Below are positions 1 through 6,936 of a stretch of 9,811 nt of DNA, piece after piece; within the stretch, counting starts at the first letter, position 1; the number at the start of each line of letters is the position of its first letter. A program made the translations under genes and the position numbers. The notes beneath the pieces are model-generated. The model ran no database searches, had not been told where the DNA came from, and saw nothing but the letters and a program-made list of their open reading frames with translations. This DNA comes from Dehalococcoidales bacterium (GTDB lineage Bacteria > Chloroflexota > Dehalococcoidia > Dehalococcoidales > RBG-16-60-22), in assembly GCA_016783105.1 (NCBI GenBank), contig JADHXF010000060.1, positions 1-9,811 of the forward strand. The letters are read 5' to 3'.

Positions 1-415
1 ATATCTCCGTGGCGAGGTAATTGACCGTTACGTTGCTGGCACTGTCGGCAAGCACGTCATGCTTGTAGAGGATAAATCCGTTCTTGTCCTGGCCGTTGAC
101 GTAAGGATCTCCATCGGGGTCATTGAGCTTTTGACCAGCCACGGCGCATGCCGAGGTTGGGTCAGGGAACAGGCTCATGTTATCGGTACCTACAGTAACC
201 GGGATGGGCAGGGTGCTCAGCTGGTTGTCAACCATCATGGCCACCACCGCCGACTGGACATTGGCGAACTCGGTATCCGCCGCCTCATCTTCACCTCGGC
301 CGATGAACCTTCCCACGTTGGGGATGACCACTGCGGCCAGCACGCCGAGGATAGCCACCACGATGAGCAGCTCAATCAGCGTGAAACCCTTCTCGCCTCT
401 CTTCGGTAATTTCAT
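1..415 (-). CDS. Type IV pilin / pseudopilin, copy A (3' end cut by window edge)
   Basis: This is the first 138 codons of a type IV pilin-like major subunit; the C-terminus lies beyond position 1. The N-terminus shows a short basic leader (MKLPKRGEKG) followed by FTLIELLIVVAILGVL. This is the class III signal that prepilin peptidase cuts after Gly10, leaving N-methylated Phe and the conserved Glu5 of the mature protein. The hydrophobic helix then anchors the subunit in the membrane before assembly. The start is fixed by a strong Shine-Dalgarno (AGGAGGAGG on the minus strand, plus-strand 420-429). It lies 59 nt downstream of copy B with no terminator visible between them, so the two are probably co-transcribed. 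The differences from copy B cluster at residues 62-76, the likely alpha-beta loop. A type II secretion pseudopilin is possible, but two near-identical copies fit a filament subunit better. The family call is secure; the filament type is not. Confidence 0.93.
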   Translation of the reverse strand, partial: MKLPKRGEKGFTLIELLIVVAILGVLAAVVIPNVGRFIGRGEDEAADTEFANVQSAVVAMMVDNQLSTLPIPVTVGTDNMSLFPDPTSACAVAGQKLNDPDGDPYVNGQDKNGFILYKHDVLADSASNVTVNYLATEI

Positions 416-474
416 TGTTAACCTCCTCCTCACCTTACTTGGTATTGTTTATTCATCACGCTTTAGCAATAGCA

Positions 475-954
475 TTACTCGTAACCCGTGAGCACCTGGG
501 TTACCGTGCCGTACGCGTCAACCGTGTAGGTGCCCTGCGATATCTCCGTGGCGAGGTAATTGACCGTTACGTTGCTGGCACTGTCGGCAAGCACGTCATG
601 CTTGTAGAGGATAAATCCGTTCTTGTCCTGGCCGTTGACGTAAGGATCTCCATCGGGGTCATTGAGCTTTTCACCAGCCACGGCGCATGCCGAGGTTACG
701 TCAGGGAACAGGCTCATGTTATCGGTAGCTACAGAAACCGGGTAGGGCAGTTGTTCCAGCCCATTGTCGGTCATCATGGCGACGACTGCCGACTGGATGT
801 TGGCGAACTCGGTTTCCGCCGCCTCATCTTCACCACGGCCGATAAACCTTCCCACGTTGGGGATGACCACTGCCGCCAGCACACCGAGGATAGCTACCAC
901 GATGAGCAGCTCAATCAGTGTGAAACCCTTCTCGCCTCTCTTCGGTAATCTCAT
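475..954 (-). CDS. Type IV pilin / pseudopilin, copy B (complete, 159 aa)
   Basis: This is a complete pilin-like subunit. Residues 1-10 are a basic leader ending in Gly10, followed by F11-T-L-I-E15 and a hydrophobic helix to about residue 32. E15 is the conserved Glu5 of the mature subunit. The helix continues through an acidic, soluble part (GRGEDEAAETEF, 39-50). The C-terminal domain holds a single Cys90, an acidic LNDPDGDPY stretch (97-105) that could bind a cation, and beta-rich sequence to the end. The aromatic content is ordinary, which does not suggest a short electron-conducting pilin. The ATG at 954 has a strong AAGGAGG Shine-Dalgarno at 961-968 and a predicted promoter about 70 nt upstream. 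The gene follows the kinase/response-regulator pair after a 179-bp spacer, so the response regulator is a plausible controller (inference). It is 92% identical at DNA level to copy A over the shared 415 bp. Confidence 0.95.
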   Translation of the reverse strand: MRLPKRGEKGFTLIELLIVVAILGVLAAVVIPNVGRFIGRGEDEAAETEFANIQSAVVAMMTDNGLEQLPYPVSVATDNMSLFPDVTSACAVAGEKLNDPDGDPYVNGQDKNGFILYKHDVLADSASNVTVNYLATEISQGTYTVDAYGTVTQVLTGYE

Positions 955-1022
955 TTCTCCACCTCCTTCATCTCATTTATTTTGTGCCAAGTTCAGAAGT
1001 TAGACTACCGTGTAACAGTTCA

Positions 1023-1051
1023 ATCATAAGTTATGGATGAAATACATACAA
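1023..1051 (-). promoter_or_regulatory. Candidate sigma70-type promoter for the pilin genes
   Basis: On the minus strand TTGTAT (1051-1046) is followed by a 17-nt spacer and TATGAT (1028-1023, 5 of 6 match to TATAAT). The -35 box is weak (3 of 6), so an activator such as the neighbouring response regulator may be needed. Transcription would start about 60 nt before the pilin ATG. The 179-bp spacer also holds an 8-bp palindrome CAGCGCTG at 1074-1081, upstream of the -35 box. Confidence 0.5.
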
Positions 1052-1122
1052 TCCTGCGAAGTAATGATTTTCACAGCGCTGACGGCTAATCCTTTCGGGT
1101 GAGTAGACATAAGACTTTTCGC

Positions 1123-1143
1123 CTAGTACCGGACTAGTTCCGG
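1123..1143 (-). other. Overlapping inverted repeats across the response-regulator stop codon
   Basis: Two short inverted repeats overlap: CTAGT/ACTAG (1123-1127 and 1133-1137) and CCGGA/TCCGG (1129-1133 and 1139-1143). They cannot form at once. They sit over the TAG stop of the response regulator. No U-run follows, so I do not call a terminator; readthrough into the pilin genes remains possible. Confidence 0.35.
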
Positions 1144-1805
1144 TTGTCGGGGACAAGGCCTCGTTTCACAGCGTAGGCGGCCGCCTGGCTGCGGTTTACC
1201 AGGTGAAGTTTGTCCATGATATTGCGCAGGTGTGTCTTTACCGTATTCTCTGAGATGAACAGGGAGTCAGCGATTTCCTTATTGGTGGCACCCTGGGCTA
1301 CCAGTTGCAGCACTTCATCCTCGCGGGGACTCAGGTTGGCTTCCTCTTCGGCCGTCTTTTTAGCCATGGCATCGGTACCTGAACCCTTGAATTCGGTAAG
1401 CAGTTTGGCGGCCATCATGGGGGAAATAATAACGCCACCCTGAGCAATGTGGTGAATGGCCTGAACGAGTTCCTCCGGTTCCGTATTCTTCAGAATGTAG
1501 CCGGTAGCCCCGAACTTGATAGCACTAAAGAGGTCAGCTTCATTATCGGAAACGGTTAAAACAAGGATTTTCACCTGAGGCATCTTGATCTGGAGCGCCT
1601 GCGTGGCTTCCAACCCGCTGCACTGTGGCATGTTCAGGTCCATCACGATAACATCGGGTGCCAGTTTTGCCGCTTTTTCTATTGCCTCCAGCCCGTTGAC
1701 TGCCTCTCCTACTACGCTGATATTCTTCTGATTCGCCAGTACGGTGACAATGCCGCGGCGAAAGAGGGCGTGGTCATCCACCACGAGTACTCTGACCGAT
1801 TCCAT
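1134..1805 (-). CDS. NarL/FixJ-family response regulator
   Basis: This is a two-domain DNA-binding response regulator of 223 aa, the usual length for the family. The receiver domain (about 1-120) has the complete phosphorylation site: acidic pair D10-D11, phosphoacceptor D56 (in VIVMDLNMP), T84 and K106. The LuxR-type helix-turn-helix covers about 158-218 (LSPREDEVLQLVAQG, then the NTVKTHLRNI recognition region). The ATG lies one nucleotide after the TGA of the kinase gene, with GAGGA at 1812-1816 inside that gene. This implies translational coupling and makes the kinase at 1807-2976 the obvious phosphodonor. The target is unknown. The pilin genes directly downstream are the best candidates because their promoter has a weak -35 box (inference). 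Confidence 0.95.
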   Translation of the reverse strand: MESVRVLVVDDHALFRRGIVTVLANQKNISVVGEAVNGLEAIEKAAKLAPDVIVMDLNMPQCSGLEATQALQIKMPQVKILVLTVSDNEADLFSAIKFGATGYILKNTEPEELVQAIHHIAQGGVIISPMMAAKLLTEFKGSGTDAMAKKTAEEEANLSPREDEVLQLVAQGATNKEIADSLFISENTVKTHLRNIMDKLHLVNRSQAAAYAVKRGLVPDNRN

Positions 1806-1806
1806 T

Positions 1807-2976
1807 TCACATCCTCACTTTCTCCACCGGCAGATGGACTCTTACTTCTGTACCCTGGCCGGGGGCGGTCGTGATTGATACGCGGCCGCCAAGCCCCTCA
1901 GCCCGCTCCTTGATGATGGTCATACCATGATAGCCAGGCGGGTATTCTTCCAGTCCTTCAAGATTGAAACCCTGGCCATCGTCTTTAACCAGCATTTCCA
2001 CCGCGTCAGCGGTGTTTTTCAGTGTTAACTTGACGCCGCTGGCCATCGCATGACGCCTGACGTTGGTCAATGCTTCCTGGGCGATGCGCAGTAGCTGCAG
2101 TTCCGCAACCGGAGAAAGGCGGGTAAAGGGTTTGACGATTTCAAACTGCACCGGGATGCCATTGTTGCTGCTAAACTCTCTGACATAGTTGCCGAGAGCG
2201 GCGAGAATGGAAACGCTTCTTATTTCGGTGCTCAGCTGATCGATTGATTCCCGGATGTCCTCGTAGGTATTCTGCACCACTTCGCGGATTTCATTAAGCT
2301 CAGTGAGCGCCTGCACGGAATTATTTGACGTGAGCAGGTCACTTACTGACTTGGTCTTCAAATTGAGGTAGCTTAATGACTGAGCGACCCCGTCATGAAC
2401 CTCCCGGGCAATACGGCGGCGCTCTTCAATAATAGCCTCCCTTTCAATGCGGCGCCGTATGTTCAGGTTGATGCGATACGGCACGGTGGCGACGACAAAG
2501 GAGAAGAGAGTGTAAACGATGAGGAGAGTGAGGTTATATCCCTGCAGTATCCAGGTAAATTGTGCCGTGAACTGGCTCAGGAACAGGTGAGTGAGCGAAA
2601 GAGACAGGGAGGCAGTGGCGGCAAGAGAAAGGGCAAGTTTCTCTTCGAAGAGCAGGGCCGCGGTCATGATTGGCGTGAGAGAATAGAGCAGGAAGATGCT
2701 GTTAAGGCCATTAGTGTAGATTACGAGCAAGATACAGAGGATAAAATCACCGCTCAGGATCAGGTAGGTCATGGCACCCCTGGCCTGCCAGCGGAGAGGG
2801 GAGAAAACCCGGAGAATGCTGTAAATCCCCAGCGTGCCCAGTATGATATAAAGCTGAACTGCGGGCATAGCGCTCATAATCGGGGCTACCTGGGAGAAGA
2901 GCACCGCCAGCGCATACGCCAGGAAGCGGTAAACAGCGAGAAACTGATATGCTTCTTTTTCGTATCGAAACTGCAT
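1807..2976 (-). CDS. Membrane sensor histidine kinase, NarX/DesK/LiaS-like (HisKA_3 family)
   Basis: This is a 389-aa sensor kinase. Residues 12-165 form about five or six hydrophobic segments with very short loops, so the signal is probably sensed in or at the membrane and not by a periplasmic domain. HisKA_3 follows: ERRRIAREVHDGVAQSL carries the phosphorylated His194. The HATPase domain (about 290-386) shows the N-box EALTNVRRHA (N305), the G1 box DDGQGF (332-337), GMTIIKERAEGLGG (351-364) and GQGTE (373-377), so it should be active. The ATG is preceded by AAGG/GAGGA-type sequence. It is the first gene of a kinase-regulator unit with its own predicted promoter at 3010-3038. The signal cannot be named from sequence. 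Confidence 0.95.
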   Translation of the reverse strand: MQFRYEKEAYQFLAVYRFLAYALAVLFSQVAPIMSAMPAVQLYIILGTLGIYSILRVFSPLRWQARGAMTYLILSGDFILCILLVIYTNGLNSIFLLYSLTPIMTAALLFEEKLALSLAATASLSLSLTHLFLSQFTAQFTWILQGYNLTLLIVYTLFSFVVATVPYRINLNIRRRIEREAIIEERRRIAREVHDGVAQSLSYLNLKTKSVSDLLTSNNSVQALTELNEIREVVQNTYEDIRESIDQLSTEIRSVSILAALGNYVREFSSNNGIPVQFEIVKPFTRLSPVAELQLLRIAQEALTNVRRHAMASGVKLTLKNTADAVEMLVKDDGQGFNLEGLEEYPPGYHGMTIIKERAEGLGGRVSITTAPGQGTEVRVHLPVEKVRM

Positions 2977-3009
2977 CTAAAGCCTTATTCCTCGGTTCCT
3001 GTCGTTAAA

Positions 3010-3038
3010 ATGGTAATCCGCAGGGTGCTCAATGTCAA
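3010..3038 (-). promoter_or_regulatory. Candidate sigma70-type promoter of the kinase/response-regulator unit
   Basis: On the minus strand a perfect TTGACA (3038-3033) is followed by a 17-nt spacer and TACCAT (3015-3010, 4 of 6). This would give a leader of roughly 25-30 nt before the kinase ATG at 2976. Confidence 0.6.
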
Positions 3039-3047
3039 GACTGGACA

Positions 3048-3083
3048 TAAGTACTTACACCAAGGGGAGTGACAAATGTCGCT
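3048..3083. promoter_or_regulatory. Two palindromes upstream of the kinase promoter
   Basis: TAAGTACTTA (3048-3057) is a perfect 10-bp palindrome centred about 18 bp upstream of the -35 box. AGTGACAAATGTCGCT (3068-3083) is a 16-bp imperfect palindrome, with arms AGTGACA and TGTCGCT differing at one pair. Both lie in the 130-bp spacer between the atypical regulator and the kinase. They are plausible operator sites, possibly for one of the NarL-type proteins. No strong terminator is visible in this spacer. Confidence 0.4.
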
Positions 3084-3106
3084 GCCCGAAAAAGTCAGGA
3101 TATACA

Positions 3107-3778
3107 TCAGATAGTAATCAACCCCTGTTTGATGGCGATGACGACCGCCTCCGTGCGCGCGTTGGCATTCAGCTTGCGCAAGATGGAGGTAACATGGTTT
3201 TTAATGGTCTGTTCACTTATGTCCAGCTCGGCGGCAATCTGCTTGTTCAGATAGCCCTGAGCTATGTACTGCAGGATTTCCATCTCTCTCGGGGTAAGCG
3301 GGGCAATGAACGGTTCCGTTTCGCTGCGCTGCGACAGTTCCTGGAACTGTTGCAGCACCTGCTCTGCCAGCTTTGGCCTGGTGGTCAGACTTTCATTAAT
3401 CGGGTGCTCACCGCGGGAAACGCTCCTTATGGTATTGGTCAACTCACTGGCGGTAACATCCTTGCCTAGATAGGCAACTGCCTGAGCTTTAAGAGACTGG
3501 AAGAGCTGGGCGTCATCCGGATTGGACGTGAGCACCACTACGCCGATAGTCGGCAGGCGCTGTTTAATTTTGCGTGCCAGCTTCAGGCCGGCATCCGCCG
3601 GCGTGTCGATATCCAGCAGAGCCACATCGGGCGGCAGATTATCGATTATGGTAAGTACTTCATCTGAAACCTCAGCTGTGGCGGAGATGGTAATGTCACG
3701 CACTCTGGAGAGGGACTGCTCGATTCCCTGCCGGAAAAATACCTGCTGGCTGATGATGATAACCTGTATTTTGTTCAT
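3107..3778 (-). CDS. Atypical NarL/LuxR-family regulator with degenerate receiver domain
   Basis: This 223-aa protein has the same architecture as the regulator at 1134-1805: receiver (about 1-120) and LuxR-type helix-turn-helix (about 160-220, LTPREMEILQYIAQG and TIKNHVTSILRKL). The receiver is altered. Where the paralogue has the Mg2+-binding pair D10-D11, this protein has S10-Q11 (IIISQQVFF). D56, T84 and K106 are kept. Without the acidic pair, normal Mg2+-dependent phosphorylation is doubtful, so the protein may act without phosphorylation or respond to another ligand. The ATG has an AGAAGG Shine-Dalgarno at 3788-3793. It starts 23 nt after the GGDEF/HD-GYP gene, so the two are almost surely one transcript, and no kinase is adjacent in that unit. 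Function in c-di-GMP output is inferred from this pairing only. Confidence 0.92.
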   Translation of the reverse strand: MNKIQVIIISQQVFFRQGIEQSLSRVRDITISATAEVSDEVLTIIDNLPPDVALLDIDTPADAGLKLARKIKQRLPTIGVVVLTSNPDDAQLFQSLKAQAVAYLGKDVTASELTNTIRSVSRGEHPINESLTTRPKLAEQVLQQFQELSQRSETEPFIAPLTPREMEILQYIAQGYLNKQIAAELDISEQTIKNHVTSILRKLNANARTEAVVIAIKQGLITI

Positions 3779-3801
3779 TTTTTGTAACCTTCTTTCCGTA
3801 T

Positions 3802-6800
3802 TTAATTATCGGCGGGCCCAGTTTCAGGTGAGGCCACCTCCCCGCTTTCCGTGCCCACCGGTGTTCCCACGGTGCTCTGGAAGGTGGTACTAAAAATTGC
3901 TACCAGATTCGGGTCGAATTGAGTCCCGGCACCTCGTTCCAATTCCTCAAGTGCCTCCTCAATGGGCAGGGCATCAGAATAACTCCGTACCGTGGTCATG
4001 GCGGCAAAAGCATCGGCTACCGCCAGGATACGTGCTTCCAGAGGTATCTCCTCGCCTTTCAGGCCGATAGGGTAGCCGGTGCCGTCGTATCTTTCATGGT
4101 GGTGCAGAATGCCGGGCAGGCATGGGGCCAGTTCCGGGGCACGGCTGGCAATGTTTACTCCCACCTGGGGGTGGGTTTTAATTATCTCCCAATCACTGGT
4201 CGTCAGTGGGGTTCGTTTATTCAATATCTTTTCACTGATACTTACCTTGCCAATGTCATGCAGTAAAGCGCTGGTCTCAAGTTTGGCAATTTCCTCTGCC
4301 TCAAGATTGACGGCTGTGGCCAGAAGGACAGCATACTCCTTCACTTTTCTCCAGTGGCTATTGGTGTAATGTTCCTTGGCGTCTACGGTTTCCGCCAGGG
4401 CAAATATAGCGCTCAGCGTGTCCCCATCCTGGCTGTCTATTAAACCGAGCGGAGTATCTTCCAGTTCCAGCAAAGTACCTGAAGCACAGTAACTGCGGTT
4501 ACCACCTTCACGCTTGGCGCGGTAAAGCGCGGTATCAGCCGCATTTACTATTTCATCTGCAGTGACACCGTCTGCGGGCCAGTTTGCCAGGCCAAGGCTG
4601 GCGGTTATCGTAATATGTCCGGCCTTTGCTTTGGAGGCAACCTTGCGGCGGATACGGTCCGCCACCTGGGTGGCGGCATCAATGGGGGTATTGGGCATGA
4701 GGATGGCAAACTCATCACCGCCGTAGCGAAATGCCTGGTCGGTGCTCCTCACGGCAGCCTTCAGGACGCCGCCAATTTCTTTGAGCAGTTTATCGCCGGC
4801 CGGGTGCCCGTAGTTATCGTTGAAGGCTTTGAAACCGTCAAGGTCAAGAATTATCAGCGAGAAGACACCGCCGTAGCGTGAGTGCCGGTTAATCTCCGTA
4901 GCCATTAGTTCATCCAGAGAGCGGCGATTCAGCAAATCGGTGAGCTCATCAATCCGTGCTTTTTCTTCGGCTTCAGTATACAAGCGTGAAGTTTCGATGA
5001 ACATGGCAATCTGGGAAGCGAGCTGCTCGAGTAGCGTCACATGTCTCTGCGAGTAGGCATTCGGCTCGCAGCTGGCGACAATAAAGCTGCCGATGACTAC
5101 CCCTTTAACAATGAGTGGAAGGTACGCGATGCTGCGTATTCCCTGTCGGTGGTGGTATTTTGCGGTGACAAATTGCCCGCCCTGGGCCAGGTCAGGCTCC
5201 AGGACTGCCTGTTTATTCAGGGCTACCCATTCCGTACCCGTGCCCCTGAGGGGGATTCGCTCCCCGGATTTCCAGGCCGAGCCTATCTCGGAGTACAGGG
5301 CCAGAATATTAATGCGGCTGTCCTCGATGAGAGAGATAGCTGCCCAGTCAATAGCAACCACCTTCTTCAGCTCGCCGATGAAGCTGCCATAGATTTCCTG
5401 AATATCGAGGCTTGACGTGATAATGGCGCTGCAGCGGTTTATCACCGATAGCTCTTCCTCGCGTTCCCTGAGTCGCTCACGGAGGTATTCCTTTTCCATG
5501 CTGACGGCAACCTGGTTGGTAACCTCCTCAAGCAGGCGGAGGTCTTCCAGGGAATACCTGCCGGATTCCTTTTTATCCAGCACCAGAATGCCGATAAGTC
5601 GATCGCGGCTTATCAGCGGCATGAACAGTTCTATCTCATGGGCATTGATTTCCCCCTTTTCCTCCTCCCACAGGCCCCGGAATTCGGGCAGGATGTCCAG
5701 GCTCTCTCTGGTCAGCAGCTTGCGCTCCCGTCTCAGGTAATCGGCTATCGGGCTCTTTCCGCTCAAGCTGAACTGATAGAGAGAATCATCTTTTTTCTTG
5801 GGCTCAACGAACTGGGTGGTAAAATCCTGTCCACCGACTTCCAGAAAGAGGAGGCGGGCCCGCTGGCTGCCAACCGCCTTGGTGACCAGCGAGAGAACCT
5901 CGCCGCCCTGTTCTTTCAGGCTGAAGACATTGTGTATCTTGCTGGCAAACTCGGATAGCCTCTTACGGTAGTCATAGCTCTGGCCCTGCAGGGCTTTTCC
6001 CACCGTAATAAATAGAAGGTTGCGCAGTCTGTAGATAAATATGGCGACGATGACAGCAATGGCTGTGGCCGCTGAGGCGGTGACCACGTCTAACTCAAGG
6101 CCGAGAGTCATATTAAGAATGACAAGTAAAAGTCCGTAGCAGAGAATGCCAATAAATCCCAGGCTCACCCATCCCAGACTGCGCCGGAGCACAATTCTGA
6201 TATCCACCAGTTGGTGTCTGATAACGGCATAGCTGAGAATAAAGGCAATGATAATGCTGCCAAAATGAGAAAAAGCATACTCTCGCCCCCAAGGGAGAAG
6301 GGTAGCTAGGGAAAAGGCAATAAAAACGAATAGACTAAACATGAGCGAAGAAATTTGATTACGAAGCACCGGATTTTCCAAAATTTTCAGCATTCTCCCG
6401 AAAACATAGGTCGCTCTGGCTGCCAAGGCTATGAGGGGAGGCGCTAGAAAGATAGTTCCTCTTCCGTAATCAAGATAAAGCTTGTCACCGTTGACAACAG
6501 TAACCCCCTCGGCGACATAACCCAGTATTACTAGTACGCTAACTATTACCAGCGAAGTGTAGGCAAGTGGTAACCATCGCCCCTGGCCGGGGGCATAGAA
6601 AGAAGAAACGAAGACGTAGAATTGAACTGCCGTCCAAGTATAAGTAATGAGAATAAGCTCAAGAAAAGGGCGGTTATATTGCGGGAAGATATTGCTGCGT
6701 AAGAAGACACTGATGAGGCTCCATATCATGGCAGCGATTAGGAATAAGACGAAAAGCCTATGATTCTTATGCCAAGGACGGCTGCCCACCGTGGTGATCA

Positions 6801-6855
6801 GCAGCGGGATATACGCAACTACCGCGATTAAGGGGAACAGGACGTAAACATTCAT
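3802..6855 (-). CDS. Membrane GAF-GAF-GGDEF-HD-GYP c-di-GMP enzyme
   Basis: This 1017-aa protein combines synthesis and breakdown signatures for c-di-GMP. Residues 1-285 hold about seven or eight TM segments resembling the histidine-kinase 7TM sensor region, including RHQLVDIRIVLRRSLGW. Two GAF-like domains follow (about 312-452 and 484-622), joined by a charged coiled-coil-like linker (453-472). GGDEF (about 636-790) has metal-binding D671, an intact GGDEF at 712-716 and an RxxD inhibitory site (RSTD, 703-706), so an active, product-inhibited cyclase is expected. HD-GYP (about 815-985) has HDIGK (866-870), H895, HHE (919-921), DGTGYP (924-929) and D948, so phosphodiesterase activity is expected. 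The C-terminal 25 residues are low-complexity. The ATG lies 9 nt after a -10 box and has no usable Shine-Dalgarno, suggesting a leaderless mRNA. The signal sensed is unknown. Confidence 0.95.
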   Translation of the reverse strand: MNVYVLFPLIAVVAYIPLLITTVGSRPWHKNHRLFVLFLIAAMIWSLISVFLRSNIFPQYNRPFLELILITYTWTAVQFYVFVSSFYAPGQGRWLPLAYTSLVIVSVLVILGYVAEGVTVVNGDKLYLDYGRGTIFLAPPLIALAARATYVFGRMLKILENPVLRNQISSLMFSLFVFIAFSLATLLPWGREYAFSHFGSIIIAFILSYAVIRHQLVDIRIVLRRSLGWVSLGFIGILCYGLLLVILNMTLGLELDVVTASAATAIAVIVAIFIYRLRNLLFITVGKALQGQSYDYRKRLSEFASKIHNVFSLKEQGGEVLSLVTKAVGSQRARLLFLEVGGQDFTTQFVEPKKKDDSLYQFSLSGKSPIADYLRRERKLLTRESLDILPEFRGLWEEEKGEINAHEIELFMPLISRDRLIGILVLDKKESGRYSLEDLRLLEEVTNQVAVSMEKEYLRERLREREEELSVINRCSAIITSSLDIQEIYGSFIGELKKVVAIDWAAISLIEDSRINILALYSEIGSAWKSGERIPLRGTGTEWVALNKQAVLEPDLAQGGQFVTAKYHHRQGIRSIAYLPLIVKGVVIGSFIVASCEPNAYSQRHVTLLEQLASQIAMFIETSRLYTEAEEKARIDELTDLLNRRSLDELMATEINRHSRYGGVFSLIILDLDGFKAFNDNYGHPAGDKLLKEIGGVLKAAVRSTDQAFRYGGDEFAILMPNTPIDAATQVADRIRRKVASKAKAGHITITASLGLANWPADGVTADEIVNAADTALYRAKREGGNRSYCASGTLLELEDTPLGLIDSQDGDTLSAIFALAETVDAKEHYTNSHWRKVKEYAVLLATAVNLEAEEIAKLETSALLHDIGKVSISEKILNKRTPLTTSDWEIIKTHPQVGVNIASRAPELAPCLPGILHHHERYDGTGYPIGLKGEEIPLEARILAVADAFAAMTTVRSYSDALPIEEALEELERGAGTQFDPNLVAIFSTTFQSTVGTPVGTESGEVASPETGPADN

Positions 6856-6858
6856 TAC

Positions 6859-6875
6859 GAGGTAATTATTACCTC
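6859..6875. promoter_or_regulatory. 17-bp palindrome over the -10 box of the GGDEF/HD-GYP gene
   Basis: On the minus strand GAGGTAATAATTACCTC is a perfect inverted repeat, with 8-bp arms around one central base. It covers the -10 hexamer (6870-6865) and ends three bases before the ATG at 6855. A protein bound here would block RNA polymerase, so it is a strong operator candidate. An RNA hairpin role is less likely because transcription should start downstream of most of it. Confidence 0.7.
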
Positions 6876-6893
6876 AATCACGGAGGCTGTCAA
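6865..6893 (-). promoter_or_regulatory. Strong sigma70-type promoter of the GGDEF/HD-GYP gene, predicted leaderless
   Basis: On the minus strand a perfect TTGACA (6893-6888) is followed by a 17-nt spacer and AATAAT (6870-6865, 5 of 6). Only 9 nt separate the -10 box from the ATG, so the expected start site (about 6858-6855) falls at or within a few bases of the start codon. No Shine-Dalgarno is placed at a usable distance: the nearest, GAGG, ends 16 nt upstream of the ATG. Confidence 0.75.
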
Positions 6894-6898
6894 GCAAA

Positions 6899-6935
6899 AC
6901 TAAAGTCGTTTGACCAAAGTGAGGCGGACTAAAGT
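6899..6935. repeat. Three phased ACYAAAGT repeats upstream of the promoter
   Basis: ACTAAAGT (6899-6906), ACCAAAGT (6913-6920) and ACTAAAGT (6928-6935) are direct repeats with starts 14 and 15 bp apart. The nearest lies 5 bp behind the -35 box of the GGDEF/HD-GYP promoter, and the last abuts the stop codon of the GH3 gene. The layout suits cooperative binding of a multimeric activator or repressor. The binding protein is unknown. Confidence 0.55.
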
Positions 6936-6936
6936 A

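Larger units (their letters stand above)
1..954. repeat. Tandem duplication of the pilin gene, 539-bp period
   Basis: Positions 1-415 align without gaps to 540-954. By direct reading I count 32 mismatches in 415 bp. They are unevenly spread: none in 1-132, 3 in 133-180, 16 in 181-240, 7 in 241-300, 4 in 301-360 and 2 in 361-415. The repeat unit includes the coding region, while the spacer at 416-474 is different from the sequence upstream of 954 except for the Shine-Dalgarno. The uneven pattern is what gene conversion or recombination between copies leaves behind. Confidence 0.95.

Noticed and set aside
59..948. Plus-strand open frames across the pilin region
   Set aside because: They are antisense to two pilin genes with clear signals and ribosome binding sites, and their near-identical copies simply mirror the duplication.
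955..990. Sigma54 promoter (TTGGCAC on the minus strand near 985)
   Set aside because: TTGGCAC is present, but no GC element follows at the required spacing (AAAT is found instead of TTGC).
955..1133. c-di-GMP riboswitch upstream of the pilin genes
   Set aside because: It would fit the biology, but I do not find the conserved core of either known c-di-GMP aptamer class on the minus strand, and the predicted leader is only about 60 nt.
2395..3072. Plus-strand open frame of 225 codons opposite the kinase gene
   Set aside because: Its product is charged and low-complexity, has no family resemblance, and lies opposite a complete histidine kinase.
3650..3660. Second copy of the TAAGTACTT motif
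   Set aside because: It lies inside the coding sequence of the atypical regulator and is too short to separate from chance.
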